Of a DNA stretch of 64,000 nt, positions 49,170-58,551 are shown piece by piece; position 1 is the stretch's first letter; each line of letters opens with the position of its first letter. The DNA is from Streptomyces antnestii (GTDB taxonomy: Bacteria; Actinomycetota; Actinomycetes; Streptomycetales; Streptomycetaceae): NCBI RefSeq assembly GCF_004005495.1, contig NZ_RZYA01000001.1, forward strand, positions 310,001-374,000, written 5' to 3'. The translations under genes and the position numbers were made by a program. The notes beneath the pieces are model-generated. The model ran no database searches. It saw only the letters and a list, made by a program, of their open reading frames with translations, and was not told where the DNA came from.

Positions 49170-50189
49170 TCAGTCCGGCGGCGCCAGTTCCCCCGACCCG
49201 CGCTCGATCACCCGTACCGGCACCATCACGGTCCGCGCCGCCGACCGGTCCCCGCCGAGCCGGGCGAGGACCCGTTCGGCGGCGGCGCGGCCGATCGCGG
49301 CCGGGTCCTGCGCGACGACGGTCAGGCCCGGTTCGAGGACCGCCGCGAGCGGCAGGTCGTCGAAGCAGACCAGGGCCACGTCCCGGCGCCCGGCCTCCGC
49401 GAGCGCGGGCACGACGCCCAGGGACGCGAAGTTGTTGCCGCAGAACACGGCCGTGGGCGGCGAGGGGGAGTCGAGCAGCCGCCGCACCGCGACGCCCGCC
49501 GTGTACGGGTCGTGCGCCGACGCCACGAGTGTCGGGTCGTACGGGATGCCCGCGGCGCTCAGAGCCGCGCGGTAGCCGCGCTGGCGCATCTTGCGGGTGT
49601 AGAGGGTGGCGGGCCGGTCGCCGACGAAGGCGACGCGCCGGTGGCCGTGCGCGATCAGATGGGCGACGCCCGCCCGCGCCCCCTCCTCGTTCTCGCTGAC
49701 CACCGCGTCCGCCGCGAGCCCGGCGGCGGGCCGGTCGAGGAAGACCACCGGAAGGCCGCCGTCCCGCTCCCGGCGCAGATAGCGGTGGTGCGCGCCCGTG
49801 GCGGGGACGACGAGCAGGCCGCTGATGCGGCGCGCCAGGAACGCCGTGATCAGCGAGAGTTCGCTCTGCTCGTCCTCGGCGGACGAGCCCATGAGCAGGG
49901 TCAGGCCCCGGTCGCGTACGACGTCCTCGACGCCGCCCGCGACCGTGCCGAAGAACGGGTTGCCCATCTCGGGGACGACGAGCGCGACCGTCGAGTCCCG
50001 GGCGCCCACCCGCATGTTGCGGGCCATGAGGTTGGGCCGGAAGCCCAGCTCGTCGACGGCGGCGAGCACCTTCGCGCGGGTGGCGTCGGAGACCGGCCCG
50101 TCCTCGTTCAGGACGCGTGACACGGTCTTCGCGCTGACCCCGACGCGCGACGCGACGTCGGCCAGGGTCGGCCGTCTGCTCTGCGCCAT
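49170..50189 (-). CDS. LacI family transcriptional regulator of the fructan/fructose module
   Basis: 339 residues. HTH TLADVASRVGVSAKTVSRVLN at residues 8-28 with the minor-groove hinge RPNLMARNMR, then the periplasmic-binding-like domain (VALVVPEMGNPFFGTVAGGVED, VVFLDRPA). Last gene of the ABC operon, 35 bases after the ATPase. The two LacI-type palindromes between the operon and the GH32 gene are the obvious targets. Its stop is three bases from that of the convergent SIS gene. Confidence 0.92.
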   Translation of the reverse strand: MAQSRRPTLADVASRVGVSAKTVSRVLNEDGPVSDATRAKVLAAVDELGFRPNLMARNMRVGARDSTVALVVPEMGNPFFGTVAGGVEDVVRDRGLTLLMGSSAEDEQSELSLITAFLARRISGLLVVPATGAHHRYLRRERDGGLPVVFLDRPAAGLAADAVVSENEEGARAGVAHLIAHGHRRVAFVGDRPATLYTRKMRQRGYRAALSAAGIPYDPTLVASAHDPYTAGVAVRRLLDSPSPPTAVFCGNNFASLGVVPALAEAGRRDVALVCFDDLPLAAVLEPGLTVVAQDPAAIGRAAAERVLARLGGDRSAARTVMVPVRVIERGSGELAPPD

Positions 50190-50224
50190 CGTCCCCGCCC
50201 GCCTCCCCGTTCTCCGTGCAGGAT

Positions 50225-51046
50225 CTACTCCTGCACGCCGACCGCCTTGGCCGCGGCCTCGTCCGCGACGACCGTACCCCCGTCCGCGTCCCGGACCTCA
50301 AGAGCCCCTGTCATGATCGCCACGACCTCCGGCATGGAGTGGTCGGACGGCTTGAGCTGCGCGACCCTGCGGCCGAGGCGCTGCACGTGGATGCGGTCGG
50401 CGATCTCGAAGACGTGCGGCATGTTGTGGCTGATCAGGACGACCGGCAGGCCCCGGTCGCGGACCCGCCGGATCATGTCGAGGACCTGGCCCGACTCCTT
50501 GACGCCGAGCGCCGCCGTCGGCTCGTCCATCACCACCACGTGCCGCGCCCAGGCCACCGCCCGCGCCACCGCGACCCCCTGCCGCTGCCCGCCCGACAAG
50601 GTCTCCACCGCCTGTGTCAGGGACCTGAGGCCGATCTTCAACTCGGCCATGTGGGCGGCCGACTCGTCCCGCATCCGCTTCTTGTCGAGCATCCTGAACA
50701 CGGATCCGAGCGGGCCGCGGCGGCGCAGCTCACGGCCGAGGAACATGTTCGACGCGATGTCGAGGGAAGCGGCCACGGCGAGGTCCTGGTAGACCGTCTC
50801 GATGCCGAGGCGGCGCGCGTCGAGCGGCCCGCGGAAGCGGACCGGCGCGCCGTCGAGCTCGATGGTCCCCTCGTCCGGCTGCAGCGCGCCGGTGAGCGCC
50901 TTGACGAGCGAGGACTTGCCCGCGCCGTTGTCGCCGATCACGGCGAGGACCTCGCCCGGCAGCAGATCGAAGTCGGCGCCGTCCAGGGCGGTGACCTGCC
51001 CGTAGCGCTTCACGAGCCCGCGGGCCCTCAGGACAGGGGTACTCAT
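50225..51046 (-). CDS. Sugar ABC transporter ATPase (single-domain, FrcA type)
   Basis: 273 residues with one ATPase domain: Walker A IGDNGAGKSSLVKAL, signature LSGGQRQGVAVARA, Walker B VVVMDEPTAALGV, switch His VLISHNMPHV. Unlike RbsA, which has two fused domains, this is the single-domain form known from fructose transporters such as FrcA. The ATG overlaps the permease stop. Energises the permease encoded upstream. Confidence 0.9.
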   Translation of the reverse strand: MSTPVLRARGLVKRYGQVTALDGADFDLLPGEVLAVIGDNGAGKSSLVKALTGALQPDEGTIELDGAPVRFRGPLDARRLGIETVYQDLAVAASLDIASNMFLGRELRRRGPLGSVFRMLDKKRMRDESAAHMAELKIGLRSLTQAVETLSGGQRQGVAVARAVAWARHVVVMDEPTAALGVKESGQVLDMIRRVRDRGLPVVLISHNMPHVFEIADRIHVQRLGRRVAQLKPSDHSMPEVVAIMTGALEVRDADGGTVVADEAAAKAVGVQE

Positions 51047-52032
51047 CGGCGGGCCCTCCTGCGGGAGATCTGGTCGACGGTCACGGCGAGGATGACGAGC
51101 ACGCCGGTGATCAGGGTCTGGTAGATGGAGCCGACGCCCATGAGCTGGAGCCCGTTGCGGAACACGCCGACGATCAGCGCGCCGACGAGCGTCCCGAGGA
51201 CGGCACCCCGGCCGCCGAACAGCGACGTGCCGCCGAGGACGACCGCCGTGATGGCGTCGAGGTTGTCGGTCTGCCCGGCCTTCGGGTCACCGACTCCCGT
51301 ACGGGACACGAGAAGCAGCGCCGCGATCCCGTAGACGACACCGGCGAGCGTGTAGACGCCCAGCTGGAGGCGGGTGGTGCGGATGCCGGTGAGCCGCGCG
51401 ACATCGGGGCTGTTGCCGAGCGCGTACGTGTGCTTGCCCCAGGCCGTCTGGCTGAGCGCGTACGCGAAGAGGAGGAACAGGCCGATCGTCAGGACCGAGC
51501 CGTACGTGATGTCGGTGCGGCCCAGCGGAAACGTGCCGCCGAGCGCGGTCAGCGTGCCCGGCAGGTTCGTGATGGTCTGCTCGTCGGAGTAGATGTGGGT
51601 GAGCGCGAACGCGACGTTGAGCATGCCGAGCGTCACGATGAACGGCGGCAGCTTGACGTACGTGACGAGGGCGCCGTTGGCGAGACCGAACAGGGCACAG
51701 ACGCCGATGCCCGTGACGACGGCGAGCAGCGGTGGCAGGCCGCCCTCCGTGGCCAGCTTGGCCATGACGATCGTGCCGAACGCCATCACCGCGCCGCAGG
51801 ACAGGTCGATGCCGGCGGTGAGGATGATCAGGGTCTGACCGAGGGCCAGCGTGCCGACGACCATCACCTGCTGGACGACGAGGGAGAGGTTGCCGCCGGA
51901 GAGGAACTGCTCGCTCTGCGAGGAGAAGAAGACGCAGGCCACGAGCAGGGCCACAAGCGGGCCGGCGGTGGGATGGGTGGTGAGCCGGCGCCAGTCGAAC
52001 GTGGCGGCACGTGGGGCGGTGGCGGTGGTCAT
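51043..52032 (-). CDS. Ribose/fructose-type ABC transporter permease
   Basis: 329 residues with about ten hydrophobic segments and the BPD_transp_2 pattern: GQTLIILTAGIDLSCGAVMA, GLANGALVTYVKLPPFIVTLG, GNSPDVARLTGIRTTRLQL and VVLGGTSLFGGRGAVLG. CAGGAGC ribosome site. Forms the channel with the ATPase and the binding protein encoded on either side. Confidence 0.92.
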   Translation of the reverse strand: MTTATAPRAATFDWRRLTTHPTAGPLVALLVACVFFSSQSEQFLSGGNLSLVVQQVMVVGTLALGQTLIILTAGIDLSCGAVMAFGTIVMAKLATEGGLPPLLAVVTGIGVCALFGLANGALVTYVKLPPFIVTLGMLNVAFALTHIYSDEQTITNLPGTLTALGGTFPLGRTDITYGSVLTIGLFLLFAYALSQTAWGKHTYALGNSPDVARLTGIRTTRLQLGVYTLAGVVYGIAALLLVSRTGVGDPKAGQTDNLDAITAVVLGGTSLFGGRGAVLGTLVGALIVGVFRNGLQLMGVGSIYQTLITGVLVILAVTVDQISRRRARR

Positions 52033-52071
52033 GGATGCTCCTGGGTAGTGACCGCTGCGGACGGGCGGGGC

Positions 52072-53097
52072 TCAGCCCCAGCAGTGGTCGAGGCCGTACG
52101 CCGAGCCCTTCGCCGTGACCCCGGTGGCCGGCTTGTCGGTGATGAGCTGGACGCCCGTGTCGACATATCCCTTCGGCTTGTTCTTCGGGTCCTTGGCGAA
52201 CGCCACCACGGCCTGCACGCCCTTCGACGCCATCAGGAGGGGGTACTGCTGTGAAGTCGCCGCGATCCGACCGGACTTGACGGCCTCCGTACCGGTGCAG
52301 CCGCCGTCCACCGAGACGATCAGGACGTCCTTCTCGCGACCCTTGGCCTTCAGCGCGGTGTACGCGCCGAGAGCTGCCGGCTCGTTGATCGTGTAGACGA
52401 CGTTGATGCCGGGGGCCTTCTGGAGGCAGTTCTCCATCGCGGTCTGGCCCTTGGACTGGTCGCCGCCCGTGTCCTGGGAGCAGACGACGGACGGGTCGCC
52501 CTTCGCGAGGCCGTAGCCCTTGAGGAATCCGTCGTGACGCAACTGGCCCACGGCGACGCCCGGCGCCAGGTCCAGCGTGGCGATCTTCGCCTTCCTGCCC
52601 TTCATCGCTGCCTTCGCGTACTGGCCGATCAGCTCGCCCGCCCTGAGGTTGTCCGTGGCGAACAGCGCGTCGACCGCCGACTGCGGCTCGGTGGGGGAGT
52701 CGAGGGCGATAACGAGGACGCCCTTGGCGCGGGCCGCCTCGATGGCGGGGACGATCGCCTTGGAGTCGTTCGGAGTGATCAGGATGCCCTTGACGCCGGC
52801 GGCGACCATGTTCTCGATCGCGGTGACCTGGCCTTCGTTGTCGCCGTCGAACTTTCCTGCGGCCGTGGTGAGTCGGGCTCCGCTCTTCTTCGCGGCCTGC
52901 TCGGCGCCCTGCCGCATCTTGACGAAGAACGGGTTCGTGTCGGTCTTGGTGATGAGGCCGACCTTGGGCCTGCCGCCGCCGGAACTCCCGGCCCCGGACG
53001 AGCCCTTGGCGCCCTCACCGCATCCGGTGAGCGCCAGCGACGCAGCCAGGGTGCAGGCGGCGAGGGACAGGGTGGAGCGGCTCGTGCTGCGCTTCAT
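52072..53097 (-). CDS. Ribose/fructose-type sugar-binding lipoprotein
   Basis: 341 residues. Lipobox SLALTGCGEG at about Cys20; periplasmic-binding-protein type 1 fold with PKVGLITKTDTNPFFVKMRQ, AAGVKGILITPNDSKAIVPA and DVLIVSVDGGCTGTEAVK. AGGGAGAAG before the ATG. First gene of the operon, transcribed away from GH32 across the double operator. Fructose or small fructans are the likely ligand because of that pairing. Confidence 0.9.
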   Translation of the reverse strand: MKRSTSRSTLSLAACTLAASLALTGCGEGAKGSSGAGSSGGGRPKVGLITKTDTNPFFVKMRQGAEQAAKKSGARLTTAAGKFDGDNEGQVTAIENMVAAGVKGILITPNDSKAIVPAIEAARAKGVLVIALDSPTEPQSAVDALFATDNLRAGELIGQYAKAAMKGRKAKIATLDLAPGVAVGQLRHDGFLKGYGLAKGDPSVVCSQDTGGDQSKGQTAMENCLQKAPGINVVYTINEPAALGAYTALKAKGREKDVLIVSVDGGCTGTEAVKSGRIAATSQQYPLLMASKGVQAVVAFAKDPKNKPKGYVDTGVQLITDKPATGVTAKGSAYGLDHCWG

Positions 53098-53134
53098 CGC
53101 GCTTCTCCCTAAAACGTCGAAAGCCACAGAAGCG

Positions 53135-53166
53135 ATGTCAGCGTTGACTTATGTCAACGTTGACAT
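53135..53166. promoter_or_regulatory. Two abutting LacI-type operators between the sugar transporter and GH32 genes
   Basis: ATGTCAACGTTGACAT (53151-53166) is a perfect 16-bp palindrome with the central CG of LacI-family sites. ATGTCAGCGTTGACTT (53135-53150) is a near copy placed directly next to it. They lie in the 151-base divergent region, 38 bases from the transporter start and 83 bases from the GH32 start. Confidence 0.8.
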
Positions 53167-53248
53167 CGACAGGCCAGGATGATGGACTCCGCGGCGCACA
53201 CCGTCAATGCCCCTTGTCCATCACGAGTTGGCAACGGAGGTCATCCAG

Positions 53249-55288
53249 ATGAGCCGCTGGAGAACCTGGAACGCACCACTGCGCACGCCCTGCCTGATCA
53301 CCGCCGCGGCCCTGTTCGCCGTGGTCACCGGCCCCGTCGGGGCCCACGCGGCGCCCCGCGAAAGCGGCCCCGTCAACCCCGGATTCGAGACCGGGGACCT
53401 GACGGGATGGACCGCCACCGGAGACGCGTTCGGCCCGGGAGCCGTCAGCGCCGCCGACACCTACTGGGACCAGAAGCTGCCCTTCCACCAGAAGGGCGAC
53501 TACCACCTCTGGGGCTACGCCGCCGCCGGCGACGACGCGACCGGCACCCTCAAGTCGTCCTCGTTCGCGGCGACTTCACGCATCAGTTTCCTCGTCGGCG
53601 GAGGCTGGGACCCCGAGAAGCTGTACGTCGCCCTCGTACGGGACAGCGACGGCAAGGAACTGCTCAGGCAGACCGGACCCGACGACGAGGCGTACCTGCG
53701 CATCGTCTGGGACACGGCCCGCTGGCAGGGGCAGCGCGTCCACCTCGAGGTCGTCGACCGCAAGAGCGGCGGCTGGGGCCACATCGACGTCGATGACGTC
53801 CGCACCGGCGCCGCCGCCACCCGCGACGACAACGGCCTCACCTTCCGCACGCTCGGCCAGGCCGGCCGGCCCACCACGGTGGACCGTTCGGCCGACTCGC
53901 TGCGCCCGCAGTTCCACTACACGCCCTACCAGGGCTGGATCAACGACCCGAACGGCCTCGTCCAGTTCAAGGGCCGCCACCAGCTCTTCAGCCAGTTCTA
54001 CCCCGAGGCGCCCAAGTGGGGTCCGATGCACTGGGCGCACGCCGACAGCGCCGACGCCGTGCACTGGCGGGACCTGCCGGTTGCCCTGACCCCGCCGCCC
54101 CGTGCGACCCCCACCGACAACTCTGGTATTTTCAGCGGCAGTTCGGTCGTCGACGACAACGGCAACCTCACCGTGGCCTACACCCGCTTCACCGACACCG
54201 CCGCGCACCCCGGCGCCACCCCGGAGACCGTCGAGACGGCGACCTCCACGGACGGCGTCCACTTCGGCGCGCCCACCGAGGTCATCTCGCAACCCCCCGC
54301 CGGATCGTCCGCGGGCTTCCGTGACCCCAAGATCTTCCGCGACCCGACGGACAACCGCTGGAAAATGGTGGTCGGTTCGGGCGACGGCGGCCGCGGCAAG
54401 GTCCACCTCTACGCCTCCGGCGATCTCAGGTCATGGACGTACGAGGGCGTCCTCGCGACCGGCGACGCCGGCGACGGTGCCATGTGGGAGTGCCCCAACT
54501 TCTTCCCGCTCGGCGACGACGGCAAGTGGGTCCTGCTCACCTCGGTCAACGCGGGCGGCGCCTCCGTGCAGCACTACGCCGTGGGGACGTACGACGGGAA
54601 GACGTTCACCGCCGAGAAGAAGGGCGTGCTCGACGGCGGCGGCGACACCTATGCCGCGCAGACCTACCGCGACGACCGGGACCGCGAGCTGCTCGTCGCC
54701 TGGATGAGCGACTGGAACGCCAAGGAACCCACCCGCGTCAACGGCTGGGCCGGCGCCCAGAGTGTGACCCGGGAGCTGTTCCTGCGCGCCGACGGCACCC
54801 TCGGCCAGCGCCCCGTCGCGGAAGCGGACTCGCTCACGACCGGCACCATCGCCTCCGTCGAGGACAAGACGGTGGCGGGGAGCCGGCGGATCGGGCGCGG
54901 GGACACGGCGCGCCTGAAGGCCGACGTCGACCTGGCCGCCACCACCGCCGACACGGTCACCGTCCGCCTCAGGTCGTCCTCGGCGGAGGGCGCGGAGCTG
55001 CGCTACGAGAAGTCGACCGGGACGCTGACGCTCGACACCAGGAACGCGGGCTACGGCACCGCGGGCACCTGGTCGGCGCACGTCGAACCGAAGGACGGAG
55101 TGCTGTCCCTGGACGTCCTGATCGACCGGTCGTCCATCGAGGCCTTCACCGCCGACGGCGCTTCGCTCACCGCCCGCGTCTACCCGCGCTACACCGAGTC
55201 GGACGGCATCGAGTTCACGGCAGGGGACGGCGGTCGACTGCGCCTGAAGAAGGCGGTGCTGACCAGGCTCGGATCCGCCTGGGAGTGA
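53249..55288 (+). CDS. Secreted GH32 fructan hydrolase (levanase/inulinase type) with N-terminal jelly-roll domain
   Basis: 679 residues. Signal peptide about 1-34. An N-terminal beta-sandwich of about 170 residues (VNPGFETGDLTGWTATGDAF) looks like a carbohydrate-binding module. The five-blade propeller starts QFHYTPYQGWINDPNGL (nucleophile Asp), with SAGFRDPKIF (transition-state stabiliser) and MWECPNFFPL (acid/base Glu). The C-terminal beta-sandwich ends in DVLIDRSSIEAF. It releases fructose from levan, inulin or sucrose outside the cell. ATG with ACGGAGG upstream. Confidence 0.94.
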   Translation: MSRWRTWNAPLRTPCLITAAALFAVVTGPVGAHAAPRESGPVNPGFETGDLTGWTATGDAFGPGAVSAADTYWDQKLPFHQKGDYHLWGYAAAGDDATGTLKSSSFAATSRISFLVGGGWDPEKLYVALVRDSDGKELLRQTGPDDEAYLRIVWDTARWQGQRVHLEVVDRKSGGWGHIDVDDVRTGAAATRDDNGLTFRTLGQAGRPTTVDRSADSLRPQFHYTPYQGWINDPNGLVQFKGRHQLFSQFYPEAPKWGPMHWAHADSADAVHWRDLPVALTPPPRATPTDNSGIFSGSSVVDDNGNLTVAYTRFTDTAAHPGATPETVETATSTDGVHFGAPTEVISQPPAGSSAGFRDPKIFRDPTDNRWKMVVGSGDGGRGKVHLYASGDLRSWTYEGVLATGDAGDGAMWECPNFFPLGDDGKWVLLTSVNAGGASVQHYAVGTYDGKTFTAEKKGVLDGGGDTYAAQTYRDDRDRELLVAWMSDWNAKEPTRVNGWAGAQSVTRELFLRADGTLGQRPVAEADSLTTGTIASVEDKTVAGSRRIGRGDTARLKADVDLAATTADTVTVRLRSSSAEGAELRYEKSTGTLTLDTRNAGYGTAGTWSAHVEPKDGVLSLDVLIDRSSIEAFTADGASLTARVYPRYTESDGIEFTAGDGGRLRLKKAVLTRLGSAWE

Positions 55289-55326
55289 CCCCGCGAAGGT
55301 GACCCCGCGAAGGTGACCCCGCGAGG
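55285..55326 (+). repeat. 14-bp tandem repeat at the GH32 stop codon
   Basis: gtgaccccgcgaag occurs twice and gtgaccccgcgagg once, head to tail, then gtgacc again. The first unit contains the GH32 stop codon TGA. Confidence 0.85.
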
Positions 55327-55340
55327 GTGACCGTGCGTAC

Positions 55341-55380
55341 GGGGTGCTCAGGGCGACGCCGAACGCGCCCCGAGCACCCC
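55341..55380. terminator. Hairpin between GH32 and GAF-regulator genes
   Basis: ggggtgctc pairs with gagcacccc, and inside it gggcg pairs with cgccc. It lies 52 bases after the GH32 stop and includes the last codons of the convergent regulator, so it can terminate GH32 transcription and possibly that of the regulator. Confidence 0.65.
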
Positions 55381-56664
55381 GGGCGCCACCGAGTGCGGCA
55401 GCAGGTCCGACGGGCTCTGCGGGAGCACCACCTCCACCTCCGCGTCCTCACGGAAGCGGTACGGGCGGTGCCCGAGCAGGCAGCCGAGATAGCGCCGCAC
55501 CCGCGACATCTCCGCGCGGACCGTGACCGTGCGCGTCGGGTCGCCGAACATGTCCTGCGCGAGCGCCGACGCGCTGCGCCCGCCCCGGTGCAGGGCGAGC
55601 AGATACAGGAGTTCGGCGTGGCGCGGGCTCAGCTCGTGCGACCAGGACCGCGCGCCGTCCGTCACCGTGACCGACCAGCGCCGGGGTCTGCTCACGTCCA
55701 GGACGACCCGGGTGCCGCCGGCCGGCCCGGCCTCCCCGTCCGGACCGTCGGGCCGCAGCAGCCAGCCGCCCGGCAGCGGCGTCACCGCGCACATCCCGAG
55801 CGTCGGCAGCCACGCCCGCCCCTCCGCAGGCTCCGGCTGCTCCGCCAGCGACCTGGGCAGCGCGATCCGGTCCACCGGCGGCATCCCGGTCACCGCCGCC
55901 GTCCAGCCCCGCACGTCCACCGCGATCGCCCGGCCGCCGATCCGGGCGAGAACCGGCGCCGCGACCGCCCGCAGCCGTTCGAGAGCGCTCACATGACGCT
56001 CCCGCAGCCGCGCCTCCGCGAGCTGCGCCACCGCCCCGACGAGCGCGAGCGTCGCCGGGTGCATCGTCTCCAGCGGGCCGCTCACGTCGACGACGCCGAG
56101 CAGCCGCCCGTCCCGCGGATCCGTGATCGGCGCGCCCGTGCACGTCCACGTGTGCTGCGACGCCACGAAGTGCTCGGCCGAGAACACCTGCACCGGGCGC
56201 CGCGCCACCAGCGGCGTACCCACCCCGTTCGTGCCGACCGTCTCCTCGGCCCAGTCCGCGCCCAGTTCGAAGCCGAGCCGGTCGGCCTTGCGCAGCACCG
56301 CCGCGTTCCCCTCGCGCCACAGAATGCGCCCGTCCGCGTCGGACACGACCATGATGTGGTGCGCCGCGTCCGCGACGCCGACCAGCGCCTCGCGCAGCAC
56401 CGGCAGGATCTCCAGGAGCGGGGACGCCTGCCGGCGCTCCTCTATCTCCTCGATGTTCAGGAGCCCCGAGCGCACGTCACGGTCCGGGTCGACGCCGCTG
56501 CGGAGCATGCGGCCCCAGGACTCGCCGATCACCGGGCGCGGCAGCATCCGGGGCCGCTGCCCCGACAGGGTCGCGGTGCGGACCCCTTGCAGGAGCCGCG
56601 CGGCATGGGAGCAGTCCATGACGGACAGCTTGCCGAGATCGACGGTCGAGTTCTTCTCCGTCAC
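55348..56664 (-). CDS. GAF-domain transcriptional regulator with C-terminal winged helix
   Basis: 438 residues from GTG 56664, which follows AGGAGG. An N-terminal helical stretch (RPVIGESWGRMLRSGVDPD) precedes a GAF domain (about 95-215: VSDADGRILWREGNAAVLRK, GTNGVGTPLVARRPVQVFSAEH, GAPITDPRDGRLLGVVDVSG). There is no AAA domain, in contrast with AcoR-type sigma54 activators. The C-terminal LSPRHAELLYLLALHRGG to VRAEMSRVRRYLG is a winged helix. Actinobacterial relatives usually sit beside aldehyde dehydrogenase genes; none is seen here. A perfect palindrome lies 94 bases upstream. Confidence 0.82.
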   Translation of the reverse strand: MTEKNSTVDLGKLSVMDCSHAARLLQGVRTATLSGQRPRMLPRPVIGESWGRMLRSGVDPDRDVRSGLLNIEEIEERRQASPLLEILPVLREALVGVADAAHHIMVVSDADGRILWREGNAAVLRKADRLGFELGADWAEETVGTNGVGTPLVARRPVQVFSAEHFVASQHTWTCTGAPITDPRDGRLLGVVDVSGPLETMHPATLALVGAVAQLAEARLRERHVSALERLRAVAAPVLARIGGRAIAVDVRGWTAAVTGMPPVDRIALPRSLAEQPEPAEGRAWLPTLGMCAVTPLPGGWLLRPDGPDGEAGPAGGTRVVLDVSRPRRWSVTVTDGARSWSHELSPRHAELLYLLALHRGGRSASALAQDMFGDPTRTVTVRAEMSRVRRYLGCLLGHRPYRFREDAEVEVVLPQSPSDLLPHSVAPGVLGARSASP

Positions 56665-56757
56665 AGGTCCTCCTGGAAACAGACCGGTGCGTGGGGGCAT
56701 GTGCACATCGTGCCGCCTCTCGGGCCTCCGTGGGGCCGAAAGGGGCGGCCCGCGAAC

Positions 56758-56775
56758 GTTGCAACCCCTTGCAAC
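56758..56775. promoter_or_regulatory. Palindrome upstream of the GAF regulator
   Basis: GTTGCAA-CCCC-TTGCAAC is a perfect inverted repeat in the 252-base gap before the regulator gene. Its form fits a dimer site, and it may be an autoregulatory operator. Confidence 0.5.
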
Positions 56776-56916
56776 TCTGGCGAACAGCCGTACGGCGGTC
56801 GAAGCTGAAGTCGTGCCGCTCCGGTGGCACGCGAGCTCCTCAACGGGGCATGAAGTGCGGGGGTGGTGCCGTGTCGGCGCAGCATCACCCCCGTGACCTC
56901 GGGTCCTGCGCTCCGC

Positions 56917-58551
56917 TCAGCTCACCGGCCGGGCCCGCTCCACGATCGCCCGCAGGTCCAGGGGGTGCGGCAGGGTGCCGAACGCCGAGCCCCAGTCCCC
57001 GCCGAGGCGCGACGCGCAGAACGCGTCCGCGACCTCCGGCGGCGCGTGCCGCACGAGCAGCGCACCCTGGAGCACGAGCGCGAGCCGCTCCACCACCCGC
57101 CGCGCCCGCGCCTCCGCGCCCTCCAGATCGGCCAGTTCGGTCAGCAGCCCCTTGATCGCCGCGTCCAGACGGTGATCGGCGCCGCGCGCCTTCCCGACCT
57201 CCTGAAGGAACGCGTTCAGCGCCATCGGCTCGCGCTGCAGCGCCCGCAGCGCGTCCAGGGCCTGCACATTGCCCGACCCCTCCCAGATCGAGTTGAGCGG
57301 CGACTCGCGCAGCAGCCGCGGCATCCCGGACTCCTCCACGTACCCGTTGCCGCCCAGGCATTCCAGGGCCTCCGCGGCCACCGGCGTACACCGCTTCGTC
57401 ACCCAGTACTTGGCGGCCGGCACGGCCAGGCGCAGGAACGCGCGCTCCTGCTCGCCGCCGTCGTCGTACGCCGCCGCGAGCCGCAGCGCCAGCGTCGTCG
57501 CCGCCTCCGACTCGATCGCCAGATCGGCGAGCACGTTCCGCATCAGCGGCTTGTCGAGCAGCCGGCCGCCGAATGCCTCGCGGTACGTGCAGTGGTGGAC
57601 CGCCTGCGCGACGGCCTGCCGCATGATCGCCGCCGAGCCGAGGACGCAGTCGAGGCGGGTCGCCGCCACCATCTCGATGATGGTGCGCACCCCGCGCCCC
57701 TCGTCCCCGACGCGGCGCGCCCACGTCCCGTCGAACTCGACCTCCGCCGACGCGTTCGACCGGTTGCCCAGCTTGTCCTTGAGCCGCTGGATCGCGAACG
57801 CGTTGCGCGTACCGTCCTCCAGGACGCGCGGCAGCAGAAAGCACGTGAGCCCCCCGGGCGCCTGCGCGAGGACGAGGAACCCGTCCGACATGGGCGCCGA
57901 ACAGAACCACTTGTGCCCGGTCAGCTCGTACGTCCCGGCCTCGGCGAGCGGCGTCGCCCGCGTCGTGTTCGCGCGGACGTCGCTGCCGCCCTGCTTCTCC
58001 GTCATGCCCATCCCGAACACGACGCCCGCCTTCGCGGCGGCGGGCCGCAGCCCCGCGTCGTACACCGTCGACGTCAGCCGGGGCTCCCACTCGGCGGCGA
58101 GCGCCGGATCGGCCCGTAGCGCGGGCACCGCCGCGTGCGTCATCGACAGCGGACAGGTGTGCCCCGCCTCGACCTGGCTCCACACCAGGAACGCGGCCGC
58201 CCGCCGCAGATGGCCCGACGGCCGCGACCAGGCCGACGTGAGCCCGGCCCCCACCCCCTTGCCCATGAGCCGGTGCCACGCCGGATGGAAGTCGACCTCG
58301 TCGACACGGTTCCCGTACCGGTCGTGGGTGCGCAGCACCGGCGGGTTCTCGTTCGCGAGCCTTCCCCAATCCTGCGCGTGCGCGGAACCGGCGGCGCGGC
58401 CGAGGATGCCGAGCTCCTCACGGACCCCGGCGAGAAGCGCGGGCTCCAGATGCCGTTCGACCCCCTCGGAGAGGACCTTGTCCGCGGCAAAAACGTCATA
58501 TCCCACCAGGGGCGGAGCCTGGTTGGTCACTGCGTGGGTGGTGGCTGCCAT
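56917..58551 (-). CDS. Acyl-CoA dehydrogenase, AidB-like
   Basis: 544 residues, the length of AidB-type members, longer than ordinary acyl-CoA dehydrogenases. FAD and substrate motifs: FGMGMTEKQGGSDVRANTTRA, YELTGHKWFCSAPMSDGFLVLAQ, and YVEESGMPRLLRESPLNSIWEGSGN. E. coli AidB binds DNA and counters alkylation; other members act in branched-chain acid degradation. No ribosome site precedes the ATG; a TACCGT box ends seven bases before it, so the messenger is probably leaderless. Divergent from the YihY gene with only 18 bases between the starts. Confidence 0.87.
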   Translation of the reverse strand: MAATTHAVTNQAPPLVGYDVFAADKVLSEGVERHLEPALLAGVREELGILGRAAGSAHAQDWGRLANENPPVLRTHDRYGNRVDEVDFHPAWHRLMGKGVGAGLTSAWSRPSGHLRRAAAFLVWSQVEAGHTCPLSMTHAAVPALRADPALAAEWEPRLTSTVYDAGLRPAAAKAGVVFGMGMTEKQGGSDVRANTTRATPLAEAGTYELTGHKWFCSAPMSDGFLVLAQAPGGLTCFLLPRVLEDGTRNAFAIQRLKDKLGNRSNASAEVEFDGTWARRVGDEGRGVRTIIEMVAATRLDCVLGSAAIMRQAVAQAVHHCTYREAFGGRLLDKPLMRNVLADLAIESEAATTLALRLAAAYDDGGEQERAFLRLAVPAAKYWVTKRCTPVAAEALECLGGNGYVEESGMPRLLRESPLNSIWEGSGNVQALDALRALQREPMALNAFLQEVGKARGADHRLDAAIKGLLTELADLEGAEARARRVVERLALVLQGALLVRHAPPEVADAFCASRLGGDWGSAFGTLPHPLDLRAIVERARPVS

